Part shown: positions 51,661 to 64,000 of the stretch, one piece after another
Numbering within the stretch: position 1 is the first letter of the stretch
How the letters are laid out: each line of letters begins with the position of its first letter
Source: Rhopalosiphum padi
Lineage: Eukaryota; Arthropoda; Insecta; Hemiptera; Aphididae
Reading direction: 5' to 3'
NCBI RefSeq assembly: GCF_020882245.1
Contig: NC_083600.1
Span: 13,268,001 to 13,332,000 of the forward strand
DNA length: 64,000 nucleotides
The notes under the pieces: generated by a model
The model's input: the letters and a program-made list of their open reading frames with translations, nothing else
Databases searched by the model: none
Told to the model about the DNA's origin: nothing
Made by a program: the position numbers and the translations under genes

Positions 51661-54600
51661 TTGTTGTATTTAACACATTTTCAACGTTTAACTTAATATA
51701 TTTTTGCCGTCAGCCGCCTTTTAGAGTATTTTGACATATAATAAAATACAAAATTAGGATTTAGGGAATTATCATTATTAGATAATAATTAATTATTTTA
51801 ATCGTTGTAAATCATAAAAATTGCGTTTACTTTATAGTATAGTTTGTATCGACATTTTTAAACGTATAATTTATAAGATGTAATATGATTTTCTATACGC
51901 ATAAAATAATTGCAATTAACACGGAATTGGATACATTCATTTCTCTAAAAATAAAACTTAAAATGACCATACAAATAATTTAATATTTATTAAATATTAT
52001 TGTAGAATATGTACTTATTATTATTACACACGGAATTACGATTTCGACTATTATTTACTAAGTCGAAACAAATTAATTTAAAACCTTAAAGAATAAGTAA
52101 AATATTACTGTAAAATAATTTTATAAATTGTTCCTTCGTTTAAAATTTAGATTTTTTTTAATTATTTGTTAGGCTTGACCTATGGATATGCGTTGTGTAG
52201 ATATACCTAATACTTTGCATTTTATATTATATTATCAATATTATATAATATTTAAGGTTATACATTATTACTAATCATTAATAAAATATACATTTTACAT
52301 TTTATCATGTACAATTATTTTTGCATTATTTTACTCATAATCAACTTTTAAATTGACTAAAAACCATTTAACATATCGTTATAATGATTATATTGTACAA
52401 CATTTTTTGTTCTAACTGTAGCTTAATATAAAATATTAAACTAAAAAACCTTCAAAAAAAGTATTTTAAATACCAACAGTTATAGTATAAAATGGTATTT
52501 AATTTAATTTTTATATTTATATTAGTATATTATATTATATGCAAATTATTTTATTTCATAAAAAAAAAATAGTTGATTTAATTTGAATTTTGATTATGAA
52601 GTTCATTAATTCTTAAATAATGCTATTTCTCTGAAACAATTTTTAAAAAATTTTTTTAAAAGGTTTTCAAAAATGTTAGTTGACAGAATTTAATTAAAAA
52701 TACCGGAAAATGAACTAAAAAAGAAAAATATGATTTAAAAATGCAAAAAATGGAAAATAAATGTTTCTTAAATGAATTTGTTGTTATATAATTCAAATTA
52801 TGTACTTACAAAGCTACGTTTCATAACCACAAAAAAAAATGCACTTTTCTACAAATTCATAGGCCTAGTTATGATAATTCATGTAATCTATATCATAATA
52901 TGAGTAACTATATAATAGTTTTTCTATTGTATCATTATAATAGCATACTTATATTTTGAGTACTAGCGTCTTGCAAAGTGTTTCCAGACACTTCAATAAT
53001 ATTGGTATCATACTCTCGTGATAATTTGTTAAACAGCCATATAGGTATAGTGACGTATCATTAAATTATATGGATTTTGGTAAAGAATATATATTATTTT
53101 AATAAAATATGTTTAGAAATACTGTGATGTTTTATTTAACATAATTATTATTTTAATAATATGAGATATTTTTTTTGTAAAAATCAATGTAATTGTTGAA
53201 CATTTAAAATTAAAAATTTAACAATTTTATTTTGATCACAAGAGATACACAACAACATGGTCATCGTTTATCTAAACGGTTTAGTAAATCATTTAATTAG
53301 ATTTGTAAGGCTGATATAATAACACATCGATATGCAATTTATATGGAAATTGATTCAAATATGAGAAAATGATTAAGAGATTTACATACAATTTAATTAT
53401 TTTAAGTTGACATTTTTAAAATAAATTACGATTGTCATGATAATTTATTTTGGTTTCAAGAAGCCTTTAGATATAGTAACAGCATTTTGGACGTATGCGT
53501 AATCCACTAAAACCTTATTCGTGTAATCTTTAAGATTATCGGTACAATGGTTTGTGTAATGCTTGTTTTTTCTTTCTATTGTTGTAAATAAAAATTAATT
53601 AGATCGTAAATTGCTTTCAATAAATACACTTTACACTCAGATTTTTCATAGATTTCAATGTTTGTTGAATTATGTTTATGGATTAATATATTACATTTAC
53701 TAAAACAAATCTATATTTTATAAAATGCCTTCAATAATATTAATATCATATTATTCTACATTTGTATATCAATGTCCAACTCCCGTGTCATAAAACCATT
53801 TGTTAATATGAAAAGTGTCATAACACCGCGTCCGCATTGTAAAATAGTAATTTGATATGAGTTTATCGTATACATTGGGTTATACATGCACAAATATAAT
53901 ATAATTATTAATTACATTTATACAATTTACAATTAATAATCCAATCTATTTTGACCAATATTATAGCAATGAAATAAATGTGTTACTTTATTGTTCTTTA
54001 TAAAATAAATATTTCTACTACCACAAAAACCAAAAAAAAAAAAACGAATCTTAAAAATAACACTTGTCTTATACTATTATATTATATTATCAATTATTAT
54101 TTCCTTAAAAATTCATTTTTTCCCAACTTAAACTATTTTTACAAATATTGATACATAAATGTATTATATGCTACACATTAATTTCAATTGAATATAATCG
54201 AATATTACGCGCATATAATATTATAACATTTCAAATAAATTACTTGTTTTCTTAGTAAAGACTGATAATATGTCATTTAAATGTCAAACAAGCTCAACGG
54301 TCTTCTGCATTATATTTTCAATTGTTCGCACCTACGTTAACAATACGTATTTTTATTTCCCCACTCATAAAATAAATAAACAGAAATAACAGACTGTTTG
54401 CCGTGGACTTGTAAGAACACGCGTAGTTGTTTACTCTACTTGAAAAACAAATATTTCTTTGGCGATTGTGACACTAAAACAACACGAGCAACTTGTCACC
54501 TATTTTTTAAGCTCAGTAAAAAATAAATACGGTTTTCAGCGATACGACACAATATAAAGGCGATATTTAACAAAACTGGCAAACACAATGTCAATATTTA

Positions 54601-55620
54601 TGGTATTGAGTATCTTTTGGTGAACACACTGCGTATAATATGCGAACAAAATACGGTTACTCATATTTGACGTTTCGCTATTGTGCAGGTCTCCATTAAT
54701 TATGAATTGGTAACTTTGCAACTAAATATTTAAAATAAACTTTGGAAATCCTAATGATATCGTAGTTATGAACAAGGTTAATATTTAAAATAAAGCTTGA
54801 AATGAATAATATTTATTACGTATAAGTTTCAAAATATGTCAATCATTTATATAATTTCGGATTAATTGAATACGATAATAATTGGCAAAGCTATAGGTAC
54901 TGAACTAGACAACTTAATATTTAAAAAAAATGTTTTTGAGAAATTTAACACCATATGTTAATTCGTGTACTTTTTTTATACAAAATAATTAAAGAAATCA
55001 ACTGAATTTACATTTTACAGCTTTTCAAAGGTATACTTCAACACACACTACTTGAAGAATTGTTTGGAGGAAAATAAATTTAAAACAATAATAATATGTT
55101 GAATTCAGACTATTTGTCACCTTATTTTAATAACACTTAAATGTTTATGAAAAAAAAAAACAATAATAATTTTATAAAATTATAGAAAATCAGTATTTAA
55201 ATTTTTTTGTTGCATATAATATGACAATCACGCCTTGAATAACAAGCATAGATATTTTAAAATACACGATGCTCTATTTGGCTACTTTGATTTATTATTT
55301 GTGTGACTCATTTATACAAATTGTTTTAAAAAAAACTTAATTATTTATATATATCCTTTTTTTTTAGATTAGTGTAGTGATAATATGTTATTCATACTTT
55401 TATTTGTAAAAATAAGTAATAACCTATATAGGTATATAATCATATTGATTATAAGCATCTATATCTGAATTTGTAAAAAGTAACTATTTTTAGTATTAAA
55501 TAATACGATAAATAAATTTGATCAAAAGAGAAAAAAATGACACGTGGAAGACATGAATAGAGAAAATATCCATTGACATCGCTCTTTAAATATAAACATA
55601 AATAATAATAACATTACAAT
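51661..55620. other. AT-rich stretch, nothing recognised
   Basis: Low-complexity AT-rich DNA with no protein-like frame, inverted repeat or promoter signal that I could support. The minus-strand frame at 54536-54721 is short and unremarkable. Confidence 0.5.
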
Positions 55621-55623
55621 AAA

Positions 55624-55875
55624 TTATCTAAAATCTGAGTTCGAGAATTGATTTTTTATTTTTTTTATACATTTGAATATGAAAAATAAAGAAATTAAAA
55701 GGTCTCTGGGCCATTTTCTTTTCAGTTGACGGGTTATATCGGGTAGGTCTAGAGAGGAAGAATTTGATATGATTTGAATGATTATGTAGTTATTATGGAA
55801 TCGTTTATAGAATTTAGATGCTTGATCAAGAATGGTCATTATAGAGGATTCGATTACAAATCTATCACGGAAAAT
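55624..55875 (-). mobile_element. Non-LTR retrotransposon (Jockey-like) tail, decayed
   Basis: The minus strand encodes PIFRDRFVIESSIMTILDQA, then SKFYKRFHNNYI and, near the end, RQLKRKWPRDLLIS. A segment with KFY and a following R-R-LKRKWPRDL is characteristic of the C-terminus of insect Jockey-type reverse-transcriptase proteins, downstream of the polymerase core. An in-frame stop lies just upstream, after FPSEQ. Only about 80 residues of a protein near 900 remain, so it is a dead 3' fragment. The family match is from memory. Confidence 0.5.
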
Positions 55876-56386
55876 TGGTTATTGTTCTGAGGGAAATTGT
55901 AAATATGAAATTTAATTTAAATTAATATTATTTTTAAACTTACAAAACCTTAACACAACATAATAATTGTATTTAAATTAACAATTATTCAATACAATGC
56001 ATATTGCAATTTTATTATATACATTTGCATAAATAATGCAATAAATAATAATATGTTGCATTATGAAAAATACTACATAAGTATAATAAAATATAATAAC
56101 TTCTGAGTATTTTCACTATAATAAGTATTACTGCGTTAATAATTTCAAAAGAAAAAAAACCGTATTTCACAAAACCAAAATATTTTAAGCTAAAAGTTTT
56201 CACCCTAATATGTGTATATTATTAATGCACATAAAGCCTTTATTCCAAGCAATTTCCTCTCGAGACACGAATTTTCATTTCAATGCTCTTCCAAGTTTAG
56301 TGGATAAAAATGTCTGGGAAAGTTGAATAAAATAATCGTGTTTAAGATATTTTGTATTCAATTTTATACTCTCTTATATTCAGCTA

Positions 56387-56430
<44 letters not shown>

Positions 56431-59100
56431 TTTCAGTATTTAATAATATATTTGTTTAAACTTAAAAATACATTGAAATCTGGTTGACCGAAATACATGT
56501 TTTTAATAATTATTGTATTCCGATAATATTATCATAATAATTTTTATGAATATTTGAATTACACGCGTGGTGAAAAAATTTGATATTTTACATTTATTTT
56601 ATATTTAAACACTATACGTATTAGGTATAATTTATAATTATCTTATTTTCAGGGTTTTAGACAAATACTGCTGTAATAATCTAACGCCAAACTAACAATA
56701 AATATTAGTTGGTTTTTTTGTTAATAGTTTTCATTTGTAGTAGAGACGTATCGAATAGTCAATAGATATTAGATAACAATAAGTATAACATTTTTATTTA
56801 TATTGTAGGTACCTACCTATACCTAATCATCATTAATGTTCAATAATACGCTATAATTTCTAAGTAATATACCTACCATGTATAATGTGTAGCACGGGGA
56901 CTGCGAACGACATATTATTAATAATTATTAATTATTGAAAATCATTCAAAATATATCATCATGACAACTACAACTGTCAGAATTTGATTTACGAATATAC
57001 CACATCTCAAACCTTTCAGTGCTCACCAGCTGGTGGCGGTTAGACAAGAGGAAATCAAACTGTGTATAACCAAATAAATTAGCAATTAGCATACATATTG
57101 TGTTTGAAGAGATTTCCTCGAAATGTCGGGTATAATTTACATGAGTGGTGTGTAAAACTTTTAGAAACTTATAAATGTGTCTTTTTTCAGAAAAAAATAA
57201 ATATTACTATTAGTAAAAATTATTTAAAACTACCGCATTGACAATAGAAACATAAATTACTAATATTGATATAAACATAGAATGAAATATACTTAAAAAT
57301 AGAGGAGTACGCATTTGATATTTATAATGTAGTTATTTTTAAAGTAGTAGTTTTAGAATTTTTTATTTATTTAATTTTAATTTTTACTGTCAGTGTAGTT
57401 CTTTATCATGTATGTATTCTATTGTCTTATTAATTGTATAATATAAGTATTAATTTTCCCCAGCAAAAAATTATTAGTATTCCGCTGATAACATTGAAAA
57501 AAGAAAATAAGATATTGCACCAAAAAATAAATATATGTGCTATATAAAATGGTATAGATAATTTTGTTAGGTATGGAAATGAATTCATAGCTCCAATAAT
57601 CGAATTAGACGAATTTCAGTGATAAAATATGCGGTACTTCCGATCTGTACATTTGTATTCTGAATCCTGTTTGCCGGAAATGTGCTCAGTGTACAAAAAC
57701 AGCGGTTTTTCCTATACTTCCGAAATACCTTTCGAGCAGTCCGATCACGGTTTTTAATTTCTTCAAGTTCACCCTCTCTCTAGGTTTGTGCAATACGAAT
57801 TAGCTGTTGTAATTAAAGCTGCAACGTTACTGGAATAATTTCTTAGGAAAAGAATAATACGATCAAAAAAGTATCTACTATTCAAACAATATATATATAG
57901 TATTTTTTTTTTTCGTTTGTTTTAAATTTAAACTTAAAATTCTTGTTTATAAAAAAATATCGAATATCTGTCACTATCATTATTAATGGTATTAAAGTAG
58001 ATACGTGAAAAAATAATTACTCCTTTTAAGTATGGTATTTAATTCAATAAAGTAATTGTGAGTTAAAACACACAATATATATAATAATAACATTTTTTAA
58101 GAAATATAACATTTTTAATTTATTATACACTCAAACAGGTACTCAAAATAACTAGGCATTTTTAGTATTAATTAAAGTTATAAAAATTAAATGCTAATGT
58201 GTAGTTTAAAATAAAAATAATACAAATATAATGGAGTAATTTTATTAGTAGGAAATATAAATAGACGCACGCAATATTTTTCTATTATCATTATTAAATA
58301 AAAGTCATAATCATCGAAACACATCTGACTATAGGAATGTCATCAATAAACTAATGTAACTAAAAAAATTAAGCGAAACAGTAAAATAATTTAAAAAAAC
58401 ATATTTTATATTGTTATTTTAATGTACTTTTAATTTAAAATATTAATTATGTTTATTCATTAACAACAGTCATTACTCCTCTAAGTCTCTAAAATAAAAC
58501 GTAAACACTTAAATTCCTAAAAACACATTTGTGAAATAACAACTTTTATATAAGTAAAACAATTCAAACAAATAACTTCAAACACGATTAATGAGAAATT
58601 ACTTTAGAACGGAAATTATTACGTATAAACAATGTACATTGACATCATAACATAAAACCACTCATATTCCGAACAAGTAGAAAAACAATTGATAAAAATT
58701 CGTTTTTATAGCGAAATAATTTCAATATAATATACAGTTCGTGGAGTAATAGACTTACATGTACATAAGTACATAATAATATAGTATGATTATTCGTTAC
58801 AATAAAAAATTTTATTTCGTCCAATTCATCTCTTTGAATGGTAATATTATATAAAATAGATTGAGTACATACGTTGTGTTAATATTTCGTTTTACTGCTG
58901 GTGAGGGAGCGCTTTTATACATAAAAAAATACTATTACTTAAAATCAATATCGTATTACATATTTTATATTTTATATTAATGGTTGTTTATTAATAGTGA
59001 TTTTATAAGTGCAAGCTAAACATAAATTACTATTATTCTTTCACCCCCTTCCGATTTATCTACTCTACACTGGGTTAGCTGTGATCTTCCACGCATATTA
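55876..59100. other. AT-rich stretch, no reconstructable gene
   Basis: (AT)n lies at about 56390-56422. A less AT-rich patch at about 57590-57800 contains a possible 17-codon minus-strand microexon (57729-57779, see findings). Nothing else is supported. Confidence 0.4.
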
Positions 59101-59154
59101 TCGTAATAATATAATAATATGTATGTCCTTTGGTCCTCCGCATCGTGGTGACTG

Positions 59155-59207
59155 ATGCAATCGGCGTCGATGGTTGTACCTAAAAACAATACATTTGAGG
59201 GTCGGCC
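59155..59207 (+). CDS. Candidate first coding exon (partial), unidentified
   Basis: ATG at 59155 directly follows an in-frame TGA (59149-59151) and opens MQSASMVVPKNNTFEGRP. The frame runs to 59207, where a consensus donor CC|GTAAGT occurs, phase 2. The sequence is unique-looking and GC-richer than the DNA to its left. No following exon could be identified in the remaining 4.8 kb, so the gene, if real, would continue beyond the window. Confidence 0.25.
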
Positions 59208-59559
59208 GTAAGTGTTTTTATTTTTTCATTTTAAAACTATCGTATTAATACATTTACCCTATTCGGGACGTAACTGCATCAAAATTGCATCATGTACTCT
59301 GTCCCTTCACCGCGTTAAGTTTGTTTGCAAGAAAAGGGGTGGACAGCCGTTGTCGAGTAACACGTAACGAACGGAAACAACATACTGTAGTTATATTATC
59401 GTCATCGTTTTTTTTTTTCGCTCGCATCACGTATATGTATATCATTATACATTTTTTAAATTGCATAAGCTCTCCGTTGTCTGGTTTAAAGAGTAAAAAT
59501 TATGACACGGTATTTTTCAAAAAAAAAAAAAACACTACGCGTTGTTTTTTGTGTGACAT

Positions 59560-60550
59560 CCGCGAGAAGACGTGGCTAGGAGAAGCAGGACGACGACGAC
59601 GGCGGCGGTGGTGGAACCGGCGACAAAGACGCGACGTGCCCGCCTAAAAACTTTGGCCCGTCGCCGCTATACTCGCTCCCCCCCCACACACCGTCGGTCT
59701 TGCATTATTTATCCCGCAAAGACGGTCGTGTGTTTTTTTCCCTTACTTTTATTTTCTCGACGCGTCCGCAATAACTTCGAAAGTCATGATGGATATGAGC
59801 AATAAATAAGTGAGACTAGGGGAGGTACAACCTGTCATTTATCACCGGGGCGAGGGCGGCTAGTGGATAGTGCATAACAACATTCCCTCGTGCATGTTAC
59901 TTATGCCACGGCGGTGTATAAATTTCTACCGCCGTCGTGTGTAGTGGGTCAGTACAGTCTGAATAATAATATGATTAAAGTCGGCGCGGATACCTACCGT
60001 ATCCACACACACACACACACACGAGTATATTATTATACATTATATTATGCGCGTGTATGATGGCGCACTATATAATATTATATTATATACGTGTAGGAAC
60101 ACACTCACACACACATACGGGATATACCTATAAGTAGTTTGTGCGGTACTCATTGAGTATTCAAAAATGTCACGTTTTTGCTGGTGGAATTTTTTTTATT
60201 ATTATTATTATTTCGGCAGCGACCAGCGCGCGAGCGGGGGTGTGTATTTCGAAATTGAATGGTACGCCGTCCGGACCCCCCTGGGGGCGGCATGAATTTT
60301 TAAAACATCATTCTGTTCCGTTTGGATTTCCCATGAGGTGGCAGGAACGCGCCTTTTGTTCGCGCCGACTATGGTTCGTGTTTGTTGTTTTTGTATACGA
60401 ATACACATATAAATATATATATAGGTATGTGTAGAACGGAAGAGAACGATAGAGAGTACTACCTGTGCTAGTGTACTGCCAGCCCGGACCGAGCGGAGAC
60501 TGGTGAATTGAAATTTATTTTTCTATGACCTGTAGTCCATGTTTTCCATA
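59560..60550. promoter_or_regulatory. CpG-rich island around the predicted promoter
   Basis: GC-rich DNA contains GACGACGACGACGGCGGCGG (59591) and (CA)n at about 60003-60021. Plus-strand frames at 59285-59647, 59572-59805 and 60141-60434 overlap each other, start at non-ATG codons or run through simple repeats, and carry no domain I recognise. Probably untranslated leader and regulatory DNA. Confidence 0.35.
59917..59954 (+). promoter_or_regulatory. Core promoter: TATA box plus TCAGT initiator
   Basis: TATAAAT at 59917-59923 lies 34 bp upstream of the A of TCAGTA (59949-59954), the arthropod initiator consensus. The spacing is at the long end of normal. AGTCGG at +29 is a near-match to a downstream promoter element. 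The TATA box sits in the loop of an inverted repeat (ACGGCGGT ... ACCGCCGT). The predicted leader contains short ATG frames (from 59971 and 60168) and a possible donor TAG|GTATGT at about 60425. Confidence 0.5.
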
Positions 60551-63500
60551 TGCGCACCCGCACACATGTGCGATATCCGTCATAAAATAATTTAAAACAA
60601 AGGCCATCTTGAATTTTTATCAACATTTACAGACCTCATAAAAAGGTTTTGTTTGAAGTAAATAATCAATGAAGGTAAAGCGCAACGCCTGACTAACTCG
60701 TAGGCGGAGAAATACGTATGTTCCATACAGGAATAATTTGTTAACGTCTTCCAAAATACATAAACGGTATGACATATAAATATATTATTATTTGTTCATT
60801 TAAGACCAAATGCAAACTATAATACATAATTTCAAATATAATTTTATTTTAATTCTAAGGTGATAAAAAATAACAAGAGTTCACGCTGTTACCTTACCAC
60901 ACGAAAGGTTGGAAACCCGACTAATGCACTTTGTTCATAATTGTTCGTTCAACACGCATAAGTACAAAAGTTGACTTTGTGTATAAATACAGGTATAGTT
61001 ACATTCAAATGACTCAAATTAGTCAAATGTGAACAGCATGTAACATTAAAATGCATTATAAGTATGACATTTAATGCTAAATATTTACGAAAAATTTAAA
61101 ATATGCAAACACGCATATTATTATTATTGCAGTTACATTATTTTAATAACTGCAACTTTGTGATAATAAATATACGACCTAACCTAACCAAACCTAATAC
61201 GAATAAAATAGCGTTTTGATAATTTAATGTTTTTTTTATAAAGATTGGTCTTATTACTAACGCTGCAGTATATCACGCAACACTCTTTAGGTGAACATTA
61301 GAAGGGTTTTACCATCTGACAGTATCGTTTGGAAAAAATATAAGAACATTTTTTTTTTTTATTATTATTATTACGTTATGGAAGTTTAAAGTAAATATAA
61401 AGCACAAAACGCTAGAGCGGGGGAATATGGAATTAAACTGTGTTTATCACTTTACGACCACGGTTGCCGACGCCACAGTGTTCGCTTGTATTTTCACAGA
61501 TTTCACCATGGGTCATATTTGTGGACATTTTCACGCTTAATGGCATATCCAACGCGGTCGGAGCTGCGGTCGGAAAACTCCGAACAAAAGAACTGCGGGC
61601 GGGTCGGCGGGAGTGGAGGGCACTGATACGGCCAACGGGAATAACCGGCGGAAGAAGTGAGGGACAAAAGAACGGCGTAATAGAAAAATCTTTACTGCGG
61701 TGCTATAGTAGTTATTACCTCTTGGGAAATTAGCTGGTTGCCTGTTGACTTTTGAAAGGGACAACACCGGCAGATGTGGCAATTACTCTCGTACATCTCC
61801 TGCATTAGAGTCCCCTGAGCCAACCCAACTTTTTATCTCATTATCCCTAGCCTCCCCGTCCCCCCGATGCGAATCACTATTTTCTACCCTCTGTATTAAC
61901 TTCCCTAACCGCATATATACGAAAAAAAATAATACCTGTTTATAATTTTTTTTCTTGCCATAACCCTATATAACCCTACCGTAATAACGATATCCTTATT
62001 TGTATAGGTTAAATGTATATACATTAAATTCATTCTCGCATGGTTATAGCATTTATAATACTATAAATATTTTATAAACGATTTTTATATTATTTTCACA
62101 AATATTTGGTGAATATTTTTCATATTACCATTTACCTATATGTTTTTTAATACATACGACTTTTTAAATTATAAAAACGTTCGTCGACAGGACGACAAAA
62201 CAATATCAAATGGGTACCAACTATGATTAAAATTATATTTATTAAGTTTATTATCATTTTATTTTTAAGGTAAAAATATCTATAAAATATAGTGGTAAGT
62301 TTAAATTTGATATAGAACAAATAAAGTATAATAATCATCATCGTCATCATCCAATTTACATAATTTCTTCCATAAATATATGGTTATAATAATATTGAAC
62401 CATACTCGTATGTGCAAAATTTAAAATTGTAATATTAATAATGTGTTGATTTAGGTTTACAAGACAGAATACCTATTATATTTTTTACTATAATTATTCA
62501 TCTGTAATGATTAATTTATTCCAAATAGGTTGAAAATGTAAGTAGATTAATAATTATATATTATACTAAATAGTTTAAATTATAACACGTGTACAATTTA
62601 TGTAGATATATAATAAATGTATATGTTATATTAAAAATTTAAAACTTATAGTAATAATTTTATTATTTATTAATTAATAAGTTATAACCTAATATAGAAT
62701 ATTTTTGAAACATGAAGTATACTTTGTGACCTTTATAATTTACTTTAATTTATAAATATGCTAAAGGATAAAATGTTTAATTAGTAAAGACTAATTAAAA
62801 ACATTATAATTTATAATACTTTATTCAGTATCATATTTTGGATTTTAGTATACTGAGTGGGTTACCTGCAAAATTAATTGGCACCCAAAGCCCTTGCGGG
62901 AGACCGGTCATCTAATACTATAAACAAAATAATATTTTCGTTTCTCATAATCCAAAGTTTAACCAGTAAAATTATTAAATTTCAAACTATATGTACAGAG
63001 ATCTATGATTTATTATTGTAGAATAAAGAAGCATATTCACGAATAATAAAATACTTATCAAAATAATCGTAATCATATTTCATCATAATTAGTTTTTGGT
63101 TTTTAAATTTAAAACATTGCGTCAAATTTATTATCTCAAAAATTATATTATAATTTATAGTATAGAAATTATACATTAAAACAGATCGTCTATCGTCTTT
63201 ATATAGTTAATTGAATTATTTCCATTTTAAATAATTGTGCGTCACGAATAAATGTAATAGTTATCAGAAATATACTTACTATGCGTAATCAAATTGTATA
63301 CTTAAAAGATCAAAAAAAGTAATAATAATAATATATAGGAGTTACATGAATATTTTCAGTCGTTTATTTATTAATACTATAAACCATTTAAGTTTTATAT
63401 TTATGAAAAAAAAAAAACAAAAATGGATTTTAGACTTTTAATCAATTTCAATGCAATCAGTGAATCCGATCAATGGAAGAACGCTGGCAACGGGAAAACG

Positions 63501-64000
63501 TAGAAGTCAATTGGATTAAGTATCGTTAAAAGGCATTTCTTTAGCGTTCATCGAATCACTAGTGAAATAATATATACATATTATATCGCTGAATAGTGGG
63601 CGAACTCATAAATAAACCCCCACGCTTGTGGTTGTGTCCTAAATCACAGGAGAATACCTCTACCACTCGCCCAGAACTATACAAACGGTTCGCGGACTGT
63701 TCCGGCAGTATCTCTTTCTCTTACAAGAAATACATGAATCCAGTACGGAGCTGATTGAAAACAAAAGTTCAGCGGCTTGGAAACAAAATATAAGAAGAGT
63801 AAATCTCCGGGTCAATTTGAGATTAAAAACATTTATCTTTTTTTTCGGGGAACGCTGTGAATTTTGGATGCATAAACAAACCTCTCGGAAAACACCCTCT
63901 GGATCTCAAAAACTTCTCTCGAATTATTTGTGCTATTCCCCTTTTCCATTTCCTCGTTCGTATGGACTCTTTTTTACGTGTATATATACTTATTCTATGA
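60551..64000. other. Mixed GC island and AT-rich DNA to the window end
   Basis: A short GC island (about 61440-61900) has overlapping frames on both strands and no recognisable protein. A four-unit CCTAA-like array lies at 61178-61197. The segment 61960-63450 is AT-rich and empty. The last 500 bp are less AT-rich, with a 7-bp stem (63597-63603 / 63667-63673), but hold no gene I can support. Confidence 0.4.
61178..61197. repeat. Short interstitial telomere-like array
   Basis: Four pentamers read CCTAA CCTAA CCAAA CCTAA. CCTAA is the complement of the insect telomere unit TTAGG. At 20 bp it may be coincidence or a relic of break repair. Confidence 0.4.

Noticed and set aside
59285..59805. Arg/Thr-rich plus-strand frames
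   Set aside because: They depend on CGACGACGG repeats and overlap in different frames, with no domain.
60141..60434. Frame resembling a secreted protein (hydrophobic stretch then ATSARA)
   Set aside because: The start is GTG and the hydrophobic core comes from an (ATT)n run. The true ATG at 60168 is in another frame and ends after 41 codons.
63597..63673. 77-bp minus-strand segment with a 7-bp closing stem and TGGTAGAGG, resembling a tRNA or SINE head
   Set aside because: There is no T-arm or B box (GGTTCGANTCC) and no foldable anticodon arm. I cannot support a tRNA gene.

Overview
This looks like nuclear insect DNA, most likely from an aphid. It is very AT-rich, TACCTAC/GTAGGTA motifs are frequent, the one clear gene is split by introns, and the transposon remnants (ISXO2-type Merlin, and a hAT element with a CGGBP1-like zinc finger) are of kinds common in aphid genomes. 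The aphid assignment is inference. There are no operons, CRISPR arrays or other prokaryotic features.

One protein-coding gene can be reconstructed from start to stop. It is a ten-exon plus-strand UTP6 homologue (SSU processome, 18S rRNA maturation) at 4233-19171. All ten exons join in phase into a 597-residue HAT-repeat protein, the same length as human UTP6. Intron 3 is about 10.1 kb and carries two small inverted-repeat elements and a duplicated segment. Intron 8 carries a 624-bp Merlin element with perfect 56-bp terminal inverted repeats and an 8-bp target duplication. Just upstream, positions 2476-4194 may hold the last one or two exons and the poly(A) signal of another plus-strand gene, ending about 40 bp before the UTP6 start codon.

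The remaining 45 kb (19.2-64 kb) has no gene I can reconstruct. It is AT-rich and crowded with microsatellites. CpG/GC-richer islands interrupt it at about 20.34-20.48, 29.3-29.85, 36.24-36.7, 37.1-37.5, 40.2-42.8, 48.4-49.3, 50.4-51.65, 59.1-60.55 and 61.4-61.9 kb. This pattern fits the regulatory DNA and non-coding 5' exons of a large gene outside the window. Specific regulatory candidates are a CRE palindrome (20419), a palindromic RFX X-box (42120), and a TATA box plus TCAGT initiator at usable spacing (59917/59951). A short ATG-started exon with a consensus donor lies at 59155-59207.

Mobile DNA in this part includes a 981-bp hAT element (33395-34375) with a BED-type zinc-finger remnant, an unclassified element of about 1 kb with long inverted repeats (27912-28875), and a decayed non-LTR reverse-transcriptase tail (55624-55875). 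I see no convincing novel system. The points most worth following are the two well-delimited transposon insertions and the regulatory islands.
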